Source: Rutidosis leptorrhynchoides
Lineage: Eukaryota > Streptophyta > Magnoliopsida > Asterales > Asteraceae
Assembly: GCF_046630445.1 (NCBI RefSeq)
Contig: NC_092338.1
Span: forward strand, 339,039,001-339,103,000
Reading direction: 5' to 3'
Length of the DNA stretch: 64,000 nt
Every line of letters begins with the position of its first letter. Position 1 is the first letter of the stretch. The notes beneath the pieces are model-generated. The model was given only the letters and a program-made list of their open reading frames with translations, searched no databases and was not told the DNA's origin. The translations under genes were made by a program, and so were the position numbers. This document shows, one piece after another, positions 1 through 11,071 of this stretch.

Positions 1-639
1 GAATGTGTATCTGTGTTATAGACGTTTTAAGCAGTCCCTTCCAAGAGGATAACAAGATTCATAGATTCTTAAAGTATTTAATATTACATTTTCGAAAGAA
101 AATCGTACGAAAGGTGTGATTTTTGAACGAGAGTGAACTCTTCGTACAACAAACAAGTTGATCTGAATATATCCTTATACTTAAGGGGATGCGCGGATGA
201 GAAGATACGTGAACTCTTGGTCCTAAAGAATGGTTTACTCCAAGTGAAAAGAATCTCCAAAAATGATTTCTTGTACCTCAATATACTGATTCATAAAGAT
301 GATGTTTACGAGGGCGTTGCGATTAGCCGTGAATTATTGAGAGTAGAAATTCGCCTAGTACCTTTCCTACGATAGGGTAACCACCGAGTGTACCTCAGGA
401 AAAAAATGATTTATCGGCCCGCGTTTTTGCCAAGTCTAACCTTAAGAGGAACATTTTATGAGTGCAAAGATTTTCAAACAAATTTTATAAGACTGCCACT
501 CAAAGTGGCTCAAGAGTTTTTAACAAAGATTTTAATAGTAAGCTTCATCCTTAACGGAGGGAGAGAAAAAGTGTGATCCCTACATGGTGTAGTCTAATAC
601 GAAAACCTTTAATAAAGTCAACCGAGGAAGTTTTGAAAA
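1..639. other. Noncoding retroelement 3' internal sequence
   Basis: AT-rich sequence with only short spurious frames. It probably continues the repeated 3' internal region of the decayed element. Nothing else is recognised. Confidence 0.3.
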
Positions 640-2190
640 ACCTTTAAACGTTTGATGTGACAACATAAACGGAACGAAGTTTCTAGTAATCTTAGAAGTA
701 TGTACAACGTGTACCATTTTGCACAAAACTGTTTGTCTTAAGTTAAACAACTCAACAAAGGAGTGATTTTTAAATAGTTTGGAGGTATAACTTGGTATGT
801 ACTAACCAAAATAAGTAAGGGTAATTTATACATATATGATTTTATAAATCGCATAAGTGACAGAAAAACTTTATTTCTTTCATTTGTCCATAAATCTTGT
901 GAGGACCGCACAAATACGCAACGTGTAAAAATTTTAATAAACATAGTTTTTCGTATTTCAGAGGTTACGAGTTGAAAAAAAAGATCGAGTGAAAAATCTT
1001 TGAATCATCGGTTGACATGTTACTAGGTAATGAAAACTAATGAATTAAATGTAGTTTTGATAATTATCAGGACCTAAGTCTTTGGCCCAAAATGTTCACG
1101 TGCAAAGCCGTTGCTAAAAAGTGAGGTATGAAGGATAGAGCATGAGGATGAGAAGTTAATCACTTCTTGACTTTGCAAAATGCCAAATAGGTTATGGCTA
1201 ATATTAAAGTCGGAATACTGATGGTGTTAGTATCGCTAGATGAGAATCTCTTGGAACAAGTCAGGACTTCGAGTTATATAAGAAAGAGCATCGTTCCAAC
1301 ATGTGTGGCAAATAGTATCCTTGGGGTGACGCAATAATTTTGAATGATTTAAGTGTTAGTAGATGCTCGAAGGCTCTGCATGACGTGATAGTAAGTGCCT
1401 TCATCACATATACACACACACATGAATCTTTAGGTTTCGACGGTTGTAAAGTCTTCACGATGACTTGGATACGAATAAGCAACGAAAATTTTATCGAAAT
1501 CGTTTTAGGTGACAATGTAAGAAAAGAAACAAAGTTCTTAGTAAACTAGGGTTATGTATAACATGTACCATTCAAAGTAAAATATCTTTTGAATGAAAGA
1601 TTTGGTTTGTAAAAGTGAAAGTAAAATTTCATATGTCTTAGTCAAAAATAAGTAATTATTTACTTTATTTTATATAACATATACGATCTCAAAAATTTGC
1701 ACGAATGGCAAATAAAATAAATTTATTTTTATAAGACTTTGAGAGGATCGTACCGTAAAATAGTGTGTGAAAAATTTTTGGCAAACAAAATTTTCATATT
1801 TCGGAGGTTACAAGTTGGAAAAGGATTGATGAGGATTGAGTAAAAGATTTTGAAAATTTCGGGTGATCTTTGAGGTAATAAAAACCATTGAGTTTAAAAG
1901 TGGTTGATGACTATTGGTAGGGCATAAGGCTTTCGACCAAAAATGCTTAAGTGTAAAGTTGTTGCTTATAAGTGAGTTACGAAAGGGAGAGTATGAGGAT
2001 GGGGATTAACTACCCATTGATTTTGGAAATCTCGAACTGGTATGACTAATATCGACGTAAGAAGGGTGATGGTGTGATTATCATCGATTAAGAATTCTCT
2101 CGGAATAAGTTAGGATTCAGAGTCGCATAAGAATGAGCATCAAATAAGATTTCTGGCTAGTCCTTAAGATAGAATTTGAATTGCTGAAGT
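640..2190. repeat. Two diverged tandem copies, period about 845 bp
   Basis: The stretch from about 960 to 1290 matches about 1803 to 2140. Shared landmarks are GAGGTTAC(A/G)AGTTG at 960 and 1803, GTGCAAAGCCGTTGCT against GTGTAAAGTTGTTGCT at about 1100 and 1950, and a GAGCATGAGGATG-like string at about 1138 and 1990. A GTACCATT-containing segment also repeats at about 710 and 1567. There is no coding potential. The repeats lie 3' of the integrase relic in element orientation, so they belong to the region between pol and the 3' LTR. Confidence 0.5.
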
Positions 2191-2229
2191 GACGGGATAC
2201 ATTTTCCTTTATGTATCGTTATGCAGGTT

Positions 2230-2480
2230 TGTCCATTGTATCGGTTTCTTTCATGGCTAGAGAGTAAGCAGGTTTGGTGAGGCGGTCAATCATAACCCAA
2301 ATAGTGTCCTAACCGCCTACCGTTATTGGTATATTCGTGATGAAATCCATTATTATTCCTTCCCATTTCCATTGTGGGATTTCGGGTTGTTGTCATGCAA
2401 CTAATAAGGTTCAGCTTCGGGCTACTTCTTTCCCCGTAGTAGCTCACCATTCTTGCGAGGTATGCGAAAAACCTTTTCAC
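2230..2480 (-). pseudogene. Integrase relic of Ty3/gypsy element
   Basis: On the plus strand, a run including GTGAGGCGGTCAATCATAACC and GATGAAATCCAT, followed by CCCATTTCCATT and GGGATTTCGGGTTGTTG, closely follows 52230-52350 of the intact pol gene. That stretch encodes the start of the integrase core (the ...[15 protein letters not shown]... part). The frame is broken and only about 250 bp survives. The piece next to it is protease rather than RNase H, so RT and RNase H were lost. Confidence 0.6.
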
Positions 2481-2489
2481 TATAAATAA

Positions 2490-2790
2490 CTTTCGCTTTC
2501 ATCCTTGAAAGCCAGTCCGTTCCAACTATTTCGTCAAAGCTTCCTAACTTGATGAGTATTTAGGTAAATCCTAAAGTCCATTCCAACTTTTACATCAAGC
2601 TTCCTAACTTGATGGGTGTTAGGTTAATCTTAAGGTTTATTCCAACCAAATCTTATTATACCACCGTGAGAAATTCTATCAATCTTCTCAGATAACATCT
2701 GCTTGTGCGTAGGTAACTAATCTTTTCCAACTACTACTTTAAAACTTCCAAGTTTAGTTGGCATGAGGTCATCTCCAATGACCCACCTGT
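2490..2790 (-). pseudogene. Protease relic, segment present about three times
   Basis: The run CTTTCGCTTTCATCCTTGAA followed by CCAGTCC and TTCC matches 54288-54340 of the intact gag-protease gene around its GMDWL motif. The same 60-70 bp segment recurs, diverged, at about 2577-2645 and 2717-2785. Each copy has TTCCAAC, then CTTCC(T/A)A, then TTGATG or TTGGCATG. No frame survives. Confidence 0.5.
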
Positions 2791-4286
2791 TAAATTTAAG
2801 GTACTACCTTAAATTATTCCTCTATCTCTGCCATCTTACCATTAGCTTGTCCTATAGAATACTTATCTCTCATGGTTGTTAATGGCTTATTAGTCATAAC
2901 ACTAAGGTTCTTAGATATAAGGTTTGTATCGGTTTAGTATTAAACAACTCCGAGACAATAAAACGTTGTAATGAAACGTACCCTAACTAAAATCAGGATT
3001 TATACGAGTCTCCATAGCTGAGATAACGATTGCTCTACCGCAAGTCAGTCCAAAGTTTTTCCTATTTGAGAACTTTTTCCTTAAGTACCCAGGGTGTCTA
3101 TATTTATAACAAATTTTTGGGTTATCAATTCCGCAATCAAGGCCCTCCTTGTACAGTATCTAGGCTATGTGGTTATTCTTTCCCTACCTCTAACAGACCA
3201 GAATGCGTATGCTCAAGTGATCCCTACCAAAATTTTACTTCGAATCACTTCATATTCCTTATATAGTAACATTGGGACTTCTGCATGATTTACTTCAATA
3301 TAATTACGCTGGCCTGGCGTCATTATATTGTACTAAATCGTACATTCATTCCAATATCACTCCATATGGTCAATGTAACGTGATCACTTCAAGTTCTACT
3401 CAATTTCATCTAACGGTGCTTTTATCTATGCCATCTCAAAACAAAATATACATAATTAATCTAGTAATTATCTCGGTGTGGGTGCGTAGGTTCCGCAGGT
3501 CATGCATCAATGCCTAAATGTCCCGAAATTTCTCCAAAATGTTCGGGTTTAGGTAATGCTGTTAGGTTCCTTTCTAGAAATTCAATCTGGTGTCTCGCGT
3601 CGAGTTGTACGTGTAGCAAGTAGTAATACGATATGTTTTGAGGCGACTCCCAAGTCTTCGGGTATGGCCGAGTATCAGTAGAAGGCATTCTGACCTTATG
3701 AAAGGAGATGTCCTCCCGACTTCTCCAATTCCTAAGAGAGTTGGGGACCTAAGTCCAGAAGTGTCGTTAGATCGTCGAGTAGTAGTGTAGAATGAAAAAG
3801 ATAAGTGACGGTCATGAAAGCGTACGGAATACGGGTCAACTTGCAGAAACTGAACAACCTTCTAATGTTCATACATCGTACGTGGCAAATTAGGGTGAGC
3901 TCGGGATGCGGTTACTCCGACAAATCCTCCAATATCTCCTCCTCCGAGGATCAACTTTAGTGGGCGTATAATCCGAGGGGTACTCCTCCTAGATTGCGTG
4001 AAGAATTGTTTCGATCTCCAGAACGGTGGGACGATAGTAACAGGTAGATTACAATACCAATCCTTAGGGTTAGACGTGTGGGAAAAGGGTTCAGAAAAAC
4101 ATCTGAACTAGGAAAGGTAAGTTTTCCAAGTCGGTACAGCGAATAGCAGGCATGAAGCAAGTACGTAATCAGGCACTACAGCAACCTAGATTGTCTACAA
4201 CAGTATATAGCATGGCAATATTAACAATACTAAACAGAAGTAACATGCAATCGAAAGCAGATAGTAGTATGCAGTAGCGAGGATAA
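2791..4286 (-). other. Unresolved degenerate internal region of the old element
   Basis: Only short frames occur. About 3290-3400 resembles 8775-8870 inside the nested element (shared CATTATATT then TACTAA and GTACATTC/ATGCATCA landmarks), so the two elements share family-specific noncoding sequence. The frames at 3500-3688 and 3957-4160 are open but match nothing I recognise. The right end carries short GCAGTAG-type repeats that resume at 15699, across the nested insertion. Confidence 0.35.
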
Positions 4287-5917
4287 TGAAAGGACCCATC
4301 CTAATCCATCTAGACGAAGTCCATATCGATTATAAACGATTCACAATAGTTGATTACATCGTGAGGTACTTGACCTCTATATGATACATTTTACAAACAT
4401 TGCATTCGTTTTTAAAAGACAAACTTTCATTTACATCGACAGTTGACAGACATGCATACCATTTCATAATATATCCAAATATAATTGACTTAATAATAAT
4501 CTTGATGAACTCACGGACTCGAATGCAACGTCTTTTGAAATATGTCATGAATGACTCCAAGTAATATCTTTTAAATGATCAAATGCACAGCGGAAGATTT
4601 CTTTCGTACCTGAGAATAAACATGCTTTCAAGTGTCAACCAAAAGGTTGGTGAGTTCATTAGTTTACCATAAATAATCATTTCATAATTTTAATAGACCA
4701 CAAGATTTCATATTTCCATTTCTCATAAACATACGTCCCATGCATAGAGATAAAATATCATTCATATGGATTGAACACCTGGTAACCGACATTCACAATT
4801 TGCATATAAGAATATCCCCATCATTCCGGGATCCTCCTTCGGACATGATATAAATTTCGAAGTACTAAAGCATCCGGTACTTTGGATGGGGATTGTTGGG
4901 CCCGATAGATCTATCTTTAGAGTTCGCGTCAATTAGGGTGTCTGTTCCCAAATTCTTAGATTACCAGACTAAAAGGGGCATATTCGATTTCGATCATTCA
5001 ACCATAGGATGTAGTTTCAATTACTTGTGTCTATTTCGTAAAAACATTTATAAAAATTGCGCATGTATTCTCAGCCCAAAAATATAAAGGGTAAAAAGGT
5101 AAATGAAACTCACCTAATGTATTTTGTAGTAAAAATACATATAGCGACATTAAACAAGTGTAGGGTTGGCCTCGGATTCACGAACCTATATCATTCATAT
5201 ATATATTAATACATATGCTTGTAATCGAACAAATATGTATATTATTAGTAATATAAGCTTTTATATCAATAACTTATATGTTTCATTATATTCATTTTAT
5301 TGATTTTAATAAATAAGATACTAATATAGTTCACTTTTGTGTTTTAAATATATTATTATATGAGTATCATTTGTTAGTTAATTTAATGAAAATATTAAGG
5401 TATGGGTAATAATACTATTAAATTTAATATTAATAATAACGAAATTTTATATAAGATGATAAGTTTAATAATATTTATAATGTTAATGATAATGATACTA
5501 CTTTGTTTTTAATAAAATTATAGTTTAAAATAATGATACCTCTAGTATTAACGATAACACTAATAATATTGATATTGTTAATAAAAAAAATAACCATTTT
5601 ATTACTAATAATAATGTTAGTAATGGTTCATTAATGATACTCTTAATAATAATAATAATATTCTTAATCATAATAATACCTATATTCATATTAATAATAC
5701 TAATAATAACATTAATAATACTACTTATGATAATGCTTATTAATAACAAAACTGATGATATCATTATTTATACTACTAATCTTATTACTAATTTTGATAG
5801 TAATATTAATTACTTAACAGCAAAAATAAACAACAATAATATTATCAATAATAATTATAAGGAAATAATATTAATAATAATTATAATAAAATTATACCTC
5901 ACAATATTCGGCCTAAG

Positions 5918-5995
5918 AAAAAAATAGTGCCCGTGCCAAGACTCGAACCCATGACCTCCCGATCACCGACTAACACTCCCAACCACTCGGCCATT
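5918..5995 (-). other. tRNA-like Pol III promoter module inside LTR
   Basis: On the minus strand an A-box-like TGGCCGAGTGGTT (plus 5981-5993) is followed about 30 nt later by a B-box-like GGTTCGAGTCT (5939-5949), then a run of seven T (5918-5924) as in a Pol III terminator. The boxes resemble a tRNA-Leu/Ser type head. It may be an old SINE or tRNA-derived insertion fixed in the LTR family. Confidence 0.5.
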
Positions 5996-6196
5996 TATGT
6001 TTTTCTGGAATAAAATCCCCTTTCAATTAATATAACCCGTAATCAGTTCTATGCCCAACTTCATCTTCTTCAATAACCCATTTAACTTGAATTCATACCG
6101 TTCAATATCGAAATCCTCTGACTTGTTTTAGATATCGAAAACGAACTATCAATAATATGTAACAACTCTGAATTGAATTAACAGAAAAATAAATGA

Positions 6197-6198
<2 letters not shown>

Positions 6199-6260
<62 letters not shown>
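6199..6260. repeat. TA microsatellite
   Basis: About 30 TA units within the 3' LTR. The partner LTR has only a few units at the same place. Confidence 0.95.
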
Positions 6261-6263
<3 letters not shown>

Positions 6264-7841
6264 ACAGCTATCTCGCTGTTGTTCGACGAGTATAAACAAA
6301 AACAAAAAAAATGATTTTTAGATTGAGAGTGTTATAAACAAAAATCATAATACGAAACGTGTTTCAAATCCCTCCTATAAACTATAGAAATTATTAATTT
6401 AAACGGAAATTACCTCTAAACCTTCAATTCGATCGAAGAACAAATGTTTGACCTTTTACTCACGAACTTTGACCCAAAAATTCAGAGTTGATTTAATGAT
6501 TTGGGGTTTGATAATTTACAAAAAGTTTGAGTGCATGATTCCTAACACACCTGCAAATTCCAGTTTTTGAAATTGATACGAATTTTTGCATTTGATAAAA
6601 AAAAATAAAAAATAAAAAAAAACTTATATTACAGAGGTACTAAAAAAATAATAATAATATATCTGTTCTATTTCTGCTGCAATTCTTGTTTTTAGTTTTT
6701 GTAATATAACTGATTGAATGGGATTTATATAGATCAAATAGTTTTGCAGTTGAATAATAGAGGACAACGGTTCACAAGCCAAATAGACAAGCAGAGAAAA
6801 AAAAATGGATACTGATAATTGATTCAACGTAATGTGTGTCTTTATATATATATATATATATATTTATTTAATTAATATAAATAATCAATAATTATATTAT
6901 TAATATTGTTAACAAATAAAAAAATATATATATATATCAAAATAAGACTAATAGAAAATATTAATAATAAAAATATCAAAATAATACTAATAATAATGTT
7001 AGTAATATTGATAATAACTTGTATCCTAGTAATAATAAGAATAATAAACTTTAATAATAATGATTCGTTATTGATAATTGGTAGTAAAAATATATCTAAT
7101 AATAATACTACTAATAATAAAGATATAACAAACTTACATGTTTTAATTCTTTATATCTATATATTATATATTATAATAATATTAATAATACATATATTAA
7201 TATTTAATGATAATAGTGAAAATAATAATAATAGTATTAGTATAACATTTATATTTTGATATATTAATATTATGTATTATGTATCATTTAATACTTATAT
7301 AATAACATATATTTTATATTTATACATTTTATCGATATATACATATAATAATATTTTTTTTGTTTATACATCATATACATATTCAAATTACTATATATAA
7401 TTATGTTTTATATTAAATAGATAATTATTTTAATTATATATATATTGAAACAGATAAACTCAAAGTATACATTACATATTTAACATTGTATTAACGTTGA
7501 TCAATTAAGTTCGAAATCTTTTACATTTAATATACCCTATATGTTTGACATAATAAGTTTTTAGTTATTTTAAATTATATTTTATAATAGCTAAATCACC
7601 TAATAGTTCATTAATATATTTAATTTATTATGTATAATTATTTACATATATACATTTACCTATATATGCATTTCAGTTTACAATTAAAGGTTCGTGAATC
7701 GTCGGGAATAGTCAAAGGGTATTTGCATAATTGTAAACACTTTAAAATTTTTGAGATTCAACATTACAGACTTTGCTCATCGTGTCGAAATCATATAGAG
7801 ATTAAAGTTTAAATTTGGTCGGAAATTCCCGGGTCGTCACA

Positions 7842-7856
7842 GTACCTACCCGTTAA
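7842..7856 (-). other. Polypurine tract of the non-autonomous element
   Basis: Minus-strand TTAACGGGTAGGTAC directly precedes the 3' LTR. The same 15 bases stand at the matching place in the element at 47962-61045 (51204-51218). Confidence 0.8.
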
Positions 7857-8281
7857 AGAAATTTCGTCCCAAAATTTGATTGGGATGGTCATGGCTGTCA
7901 ATAAATATGTTTTCATGATGCATACGAGCTGAATATTAGAGTTTTACCATCAATGAATAATACAAGAAAAACAATTCGATTATTCGAGGCGTTCGAGTGA
8001 AGCTATCACAAAATAGTGAAATGCGTAAATGCAAATTCGTCCTAACCGGTGACGTAGTCACGGTTGAATTCCGGAATTCAAGGGACTTAAAGAGAATCTT
8101 CGAAATCTAAAAGATCTGATTCTTCGAGATTTAAGGGAATTAAGATTTCTTTAATTAAATACGGTGATCTGCCTCGATTACTCTGCCTGATATTTCCATT
8201 ATAAATTAAACTCTTCTGTTCCATTATTCTCACCATTCCTATACTTTCTTTCTTAGTTCATACATCCAAAAGATTGTGAAA

Positions 8282-8455
8282 ATGCTTAGTCCAGTTCTAA
8301 TCCTTGTTCTTATTCTGACTATCACAATGATCGTTCTTCTTTTCCAACTCCCACCGGAAGAATCTGTTTATTTCTACTATGCTCTAGGGATTATTGTGTT
8401 TATAATCCTCCCGTGTCTTTATATTGCTATACGCACTGATATCCACAGTTTGTAA
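8282..8455 (+). CDS. 57-aa hydrophobic protein antisense to the retroelement
   Basis: An ATG-to-TAA frame of 57 codons on the strand opposite to the element, between the former pol region and the 3' LTR. The protein has two hydrophobic segments (about residues 2-21 and 32-52) split by a short polar QLPPEES stretch, as in a small double-spanning membrane protein. About 80 bp upstream lies TATAAATTAAAC (about 8201), and a CT-rich leader follows, as in a plant promoter and 5' UTR. Antisense ORFs between pol and 3' LTR are known in some plant gypsy lineages. I recognise no family. It could also be chance, given the AT-rich background. Confidence 0.35.
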   Translation: MLSPVLILVLILTITMIVLLFQLPPEESVYFYYALGIIVFIILPCLYIAIRTDIHSL

Positions 8456-8945
8456 TTTCGGTGTTGTTGTTGGGCTTTATATTTTTCTTATATATTGGAG
8501 CTTCATGTTCTTGTTTTCTCTTCCCGACTTTAAATCAAGCGAATAATGGTCCAGAATTTGTAGGTATGAAATTTCGAATGAACTTAATGTTCTAAACAAG
8601 AAAGAACGTAAAAGCACGATTTGATTTGTCAAATTACCTGAATCATTGAGAATAGAACTATCAAGAATATACTTTCTTGATATGTTCAGAAGTTAAGCAG
8701 AATGAAAGAGTTATGTAACATGGCACGTGATGACGTTATGATCTGTGAATCATCACATTCCATTAGAAACTCAGCATGACTTACTGTAATATAATCACGT
8801 TGATCAAGTGTCATTATATTATACTAACTCATGCATCAGTTCCCAACATTACTTCAATAACATTCATATTTTAAGCTCGAAAGTTTACAGAATATAGAAA
8901 CTAACAGTTTCTATATGATGTAACACTGATAGCACGAAGAAATTA

Positions 8946-9119
8946 ATGATTTCAGATAAGATTATTTATGAAAATATATTCAGAAATATCAAGGATATTT
9001 ATAATGAAAGATACGATAATATCTCAGAATACCTAAGATCAGAGGATGATAGAAACTATTGTCCGCAAGGGTTTAGAGTAAAGAGCAAGATATTCTCTAA
9101 AGACTTCAACAGGCATTGA
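8946..9119 (+). CDS. 57-aa ORF, copy 1 of a duplicated small ORF
   Basis: Begins MISDKIIYENIFRNIKDI and ends at a TGA. A diverged copy of the surrounding roughly 310 bp follows at 9257. Charged and probably soluble, with no known domain. It runs antisense to the retroelement, like the 57-codon frame at 8282. Weak evidence. Confidence 0.2.
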   Translation: MISDKIIYENIFRNIKDIYNERYDNISEYLRSEDDRNYCPQGFRVKSKIFSKDFNRH

Positions 9120-9256
9120 ATCATTTGAATTCTTTGAATTCAAACTTATTCTTTGTGATTTGTTCACAGTTTCCTTCATAGTTTCGCATAATCCGCTTTT
9201 CGTACTAAATTGTCTATTGAATGTTTCCAATATAATGATACACAGGAAGCAAGAAG

Positions 9257-9388
9257 ATGTATATAATTTCGGACGAGAATATTTATGAAAATATCCTCAG
9301 AAATATCGAAGATATTGATGATGATATTTTGGAATTTCTAAGTTCGATAGTTGATGGAGAAAAGTTTTTCCGTAAGATTTTAACATGA
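9257..9388 (+). CDS. 43-aa ORF, copy 2 of the duplicated small ORF
   Basis: Begins MYIISDENIYENILRNIEDI, clearly related to the N-terminus of the frame at 8946. It ends early because of an indel, while the DNA similarity continues (GAGCAAGATATTCTCTAAAG at 9085 and 9395). Confidence 0.2.
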   Translation: MYIISDENIYENILRNIEDIDDDILEFLSSIVDGEKFFRKILT

Positions 9389-10379
9389 CTTCGGAGCAAG
9401 ATATTCTCTAAAGATTTCAACGGATCCAGAATTATCTGGATTCTTTGAATATAGGGTATGGTCCTTGTATTTGTCTTTGGTCTCCTTCATGGTTAACTCT
9501 ATCCGTTTTCCAGTTCCAACATTTCTGAGCTTTTTCAACATATTATTCTTTATCATCAAACTTCCGACGACTAAGGTCGTTTACGGTTGCCTACAGTTTC
9601 TGCTGCTTCATTCAGCTTTTTCAGCATTCAGAGTATCGATTTGTAAACTGGGTGCCTTTTCAAAATTTCATAATTGAAGGTAGTAATTCTAGGAGACAAT
9701 TGTTATATGTATGCATATAGCCATTGATGTAGAAATGCTACGAGATTCGAAATACTGATTGCTGATTCCCGGTAATTGGTATGACAATTCTCTTTACAAG
9801 ATGCGGATGAGTATATGATAGGGTTTCAATGAATAAATATAATGATTTATCAGAATGATTTAAGCCAAGAAGCAACGAGGTTGCTGGTACGTCTGCTGGT
9901 AATGTGGTGGAATATATAAAAAAATTCTCCGGTATCAAAAGGGTAATTGTATATATATCAGGATTATAGTAAGACTACTTCGAATGAAAAGTCGAAGTTG
10001 ACTTGCTGGAGCTGTGACAAAATTGACTACTTTGAAAAGGAATTGCAAAGTTATTTTTTGCTAATAAATGTCAAAGGATCTGACGCGGTTACGTGTTAAA
10101 CTTTTACTCAGTTGCCGAGAGTTTCTCAGGTGCATAACTATATGCATAACTCTTTCCTTCTGTAAATGAAGTGCGGTTGATTCATCCTATCGATTGAGGT
10201 GTTTTCAAGAATCATGAAAGGTTTGAACGCAGAATGTAATCGTGAAGATACAAATGAGGTTTAAGATGAAATCAAGTGGCAAACTTGAAGAATTGTTTAG
10301 TTTCATATGTTATAATCAATATTTTAATTCATTTTAATTGTCCAATATTATTAGTCCATAGTCGATAGTCCACATTGAC

Positions 10380-10640
10380 AGTCCAATAATTCATATACAG
10401 TTTAATACATAATATTCGAATTAATTAATATGTATCGTGACCCGTGTACATGTCTCAGACTCGATCACAACTCAAAGTATATATATTATTTAAGAATCAA
10501 CCTCAACCCTGTATAGAGAACTCGATTATTACTGCATATAGAGTGCCTATGGTGATTCCAAATAATATATATAGATGTGTCGATATGATATGTCAAAACC
10601 TTGTATACGTGTCCCGATATTTAAAGTGCGTAAAAATAAA
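10380..10640. repeat. Segment shared with the LTR at 49020-49210
   Basis: GATCACAACTCAAA, AATCAACCTCAACCCTGTAT, ATAGAGTG and ATATATAGATGTGTCGA follow each other in the same order and spacing as in the LTRs at 47962-51203 and 57804-61045. So this internal region contains LTR-derived DNA. It is probably a relic of another element's 3' end. Confidence 0.6.
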
Positions 10641-11056
10641 TAACAGAAATTAAACGACGATAAATAATATGCGTAAAGTAAATAACAGAAATTAGATGAC
10701 GATAAATAAAATTGTGAGAATGTAAATTGCGATAATTAAATTGCGATAAATAAAATGTAATCAGTTAGCTAGAAATAATTAGCTAGGAACAGTTAGCGTG
10801 GATTCTTAACAAAATTACTCATAGTTAAATTATTTATTTCTAACAAATTTTATTCTGTCAAATGTTTTCTTCATTATGCCACTTGTTGGATTCTGATAGG
10901 TCAAAATCCAAATATGAAATTGATTGAAAATGGTTACTCTGTGTTGACGGATATGTATATCGGTGGTTGTAAATAGGATAGTAAATGATCGTTGATTCAA
11001 ATTCGAAGAATGTACAGTGTAACTTATTAATGCGAAATCTAAATATTTCTAGGGCA

Positions 11057-11071
11057 ATACCTACCCGTTAA
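11057..11071 (-). other. Internal polypurine-tract copy
   Basis: Minus-strand TTAACGGGTAGGTAT is the terminal polypurine tract with one change, far inside the element. LTR-like sequence lies downstream at 10380-10640. It may be a relic 3' end or an extra plus-strand priming site. Confidence 0.5.

Larger units (their letters stand above)
4287..7841 (-). repeat. 3' LTR of the non-autonomous element
   Basis: A 3555 bp LTR with TG...CA ends. It holds long TAATAA-type low-complexity DNA (about 5390-5900), a TA microsatellite (about 6199-6260), a tRNA-like segment (5918-5995) and a second TA run (about 6846-6862). Blocks such as CATCATTCCGGGA and GCATCCGGTACTTTGGATGG are shared with the LTRs at 47962 and 57804, showing a common family. 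Confidence 0.9.

Noticed and set aside
5525-5927. Open frames rich in I, N and L in the LTR near 5.5-5.9 kb (and 13.6-13.9 kb)
   Set aside because: TAATAA-type low-complexity DNA gives open frames in several readings. No domain.
5918-5995. A real tRNA gene
   Set aside because: The boxes are tRNA-like, but the stems do not form a full cloverleaf by eye and the piece lies in an LTR.
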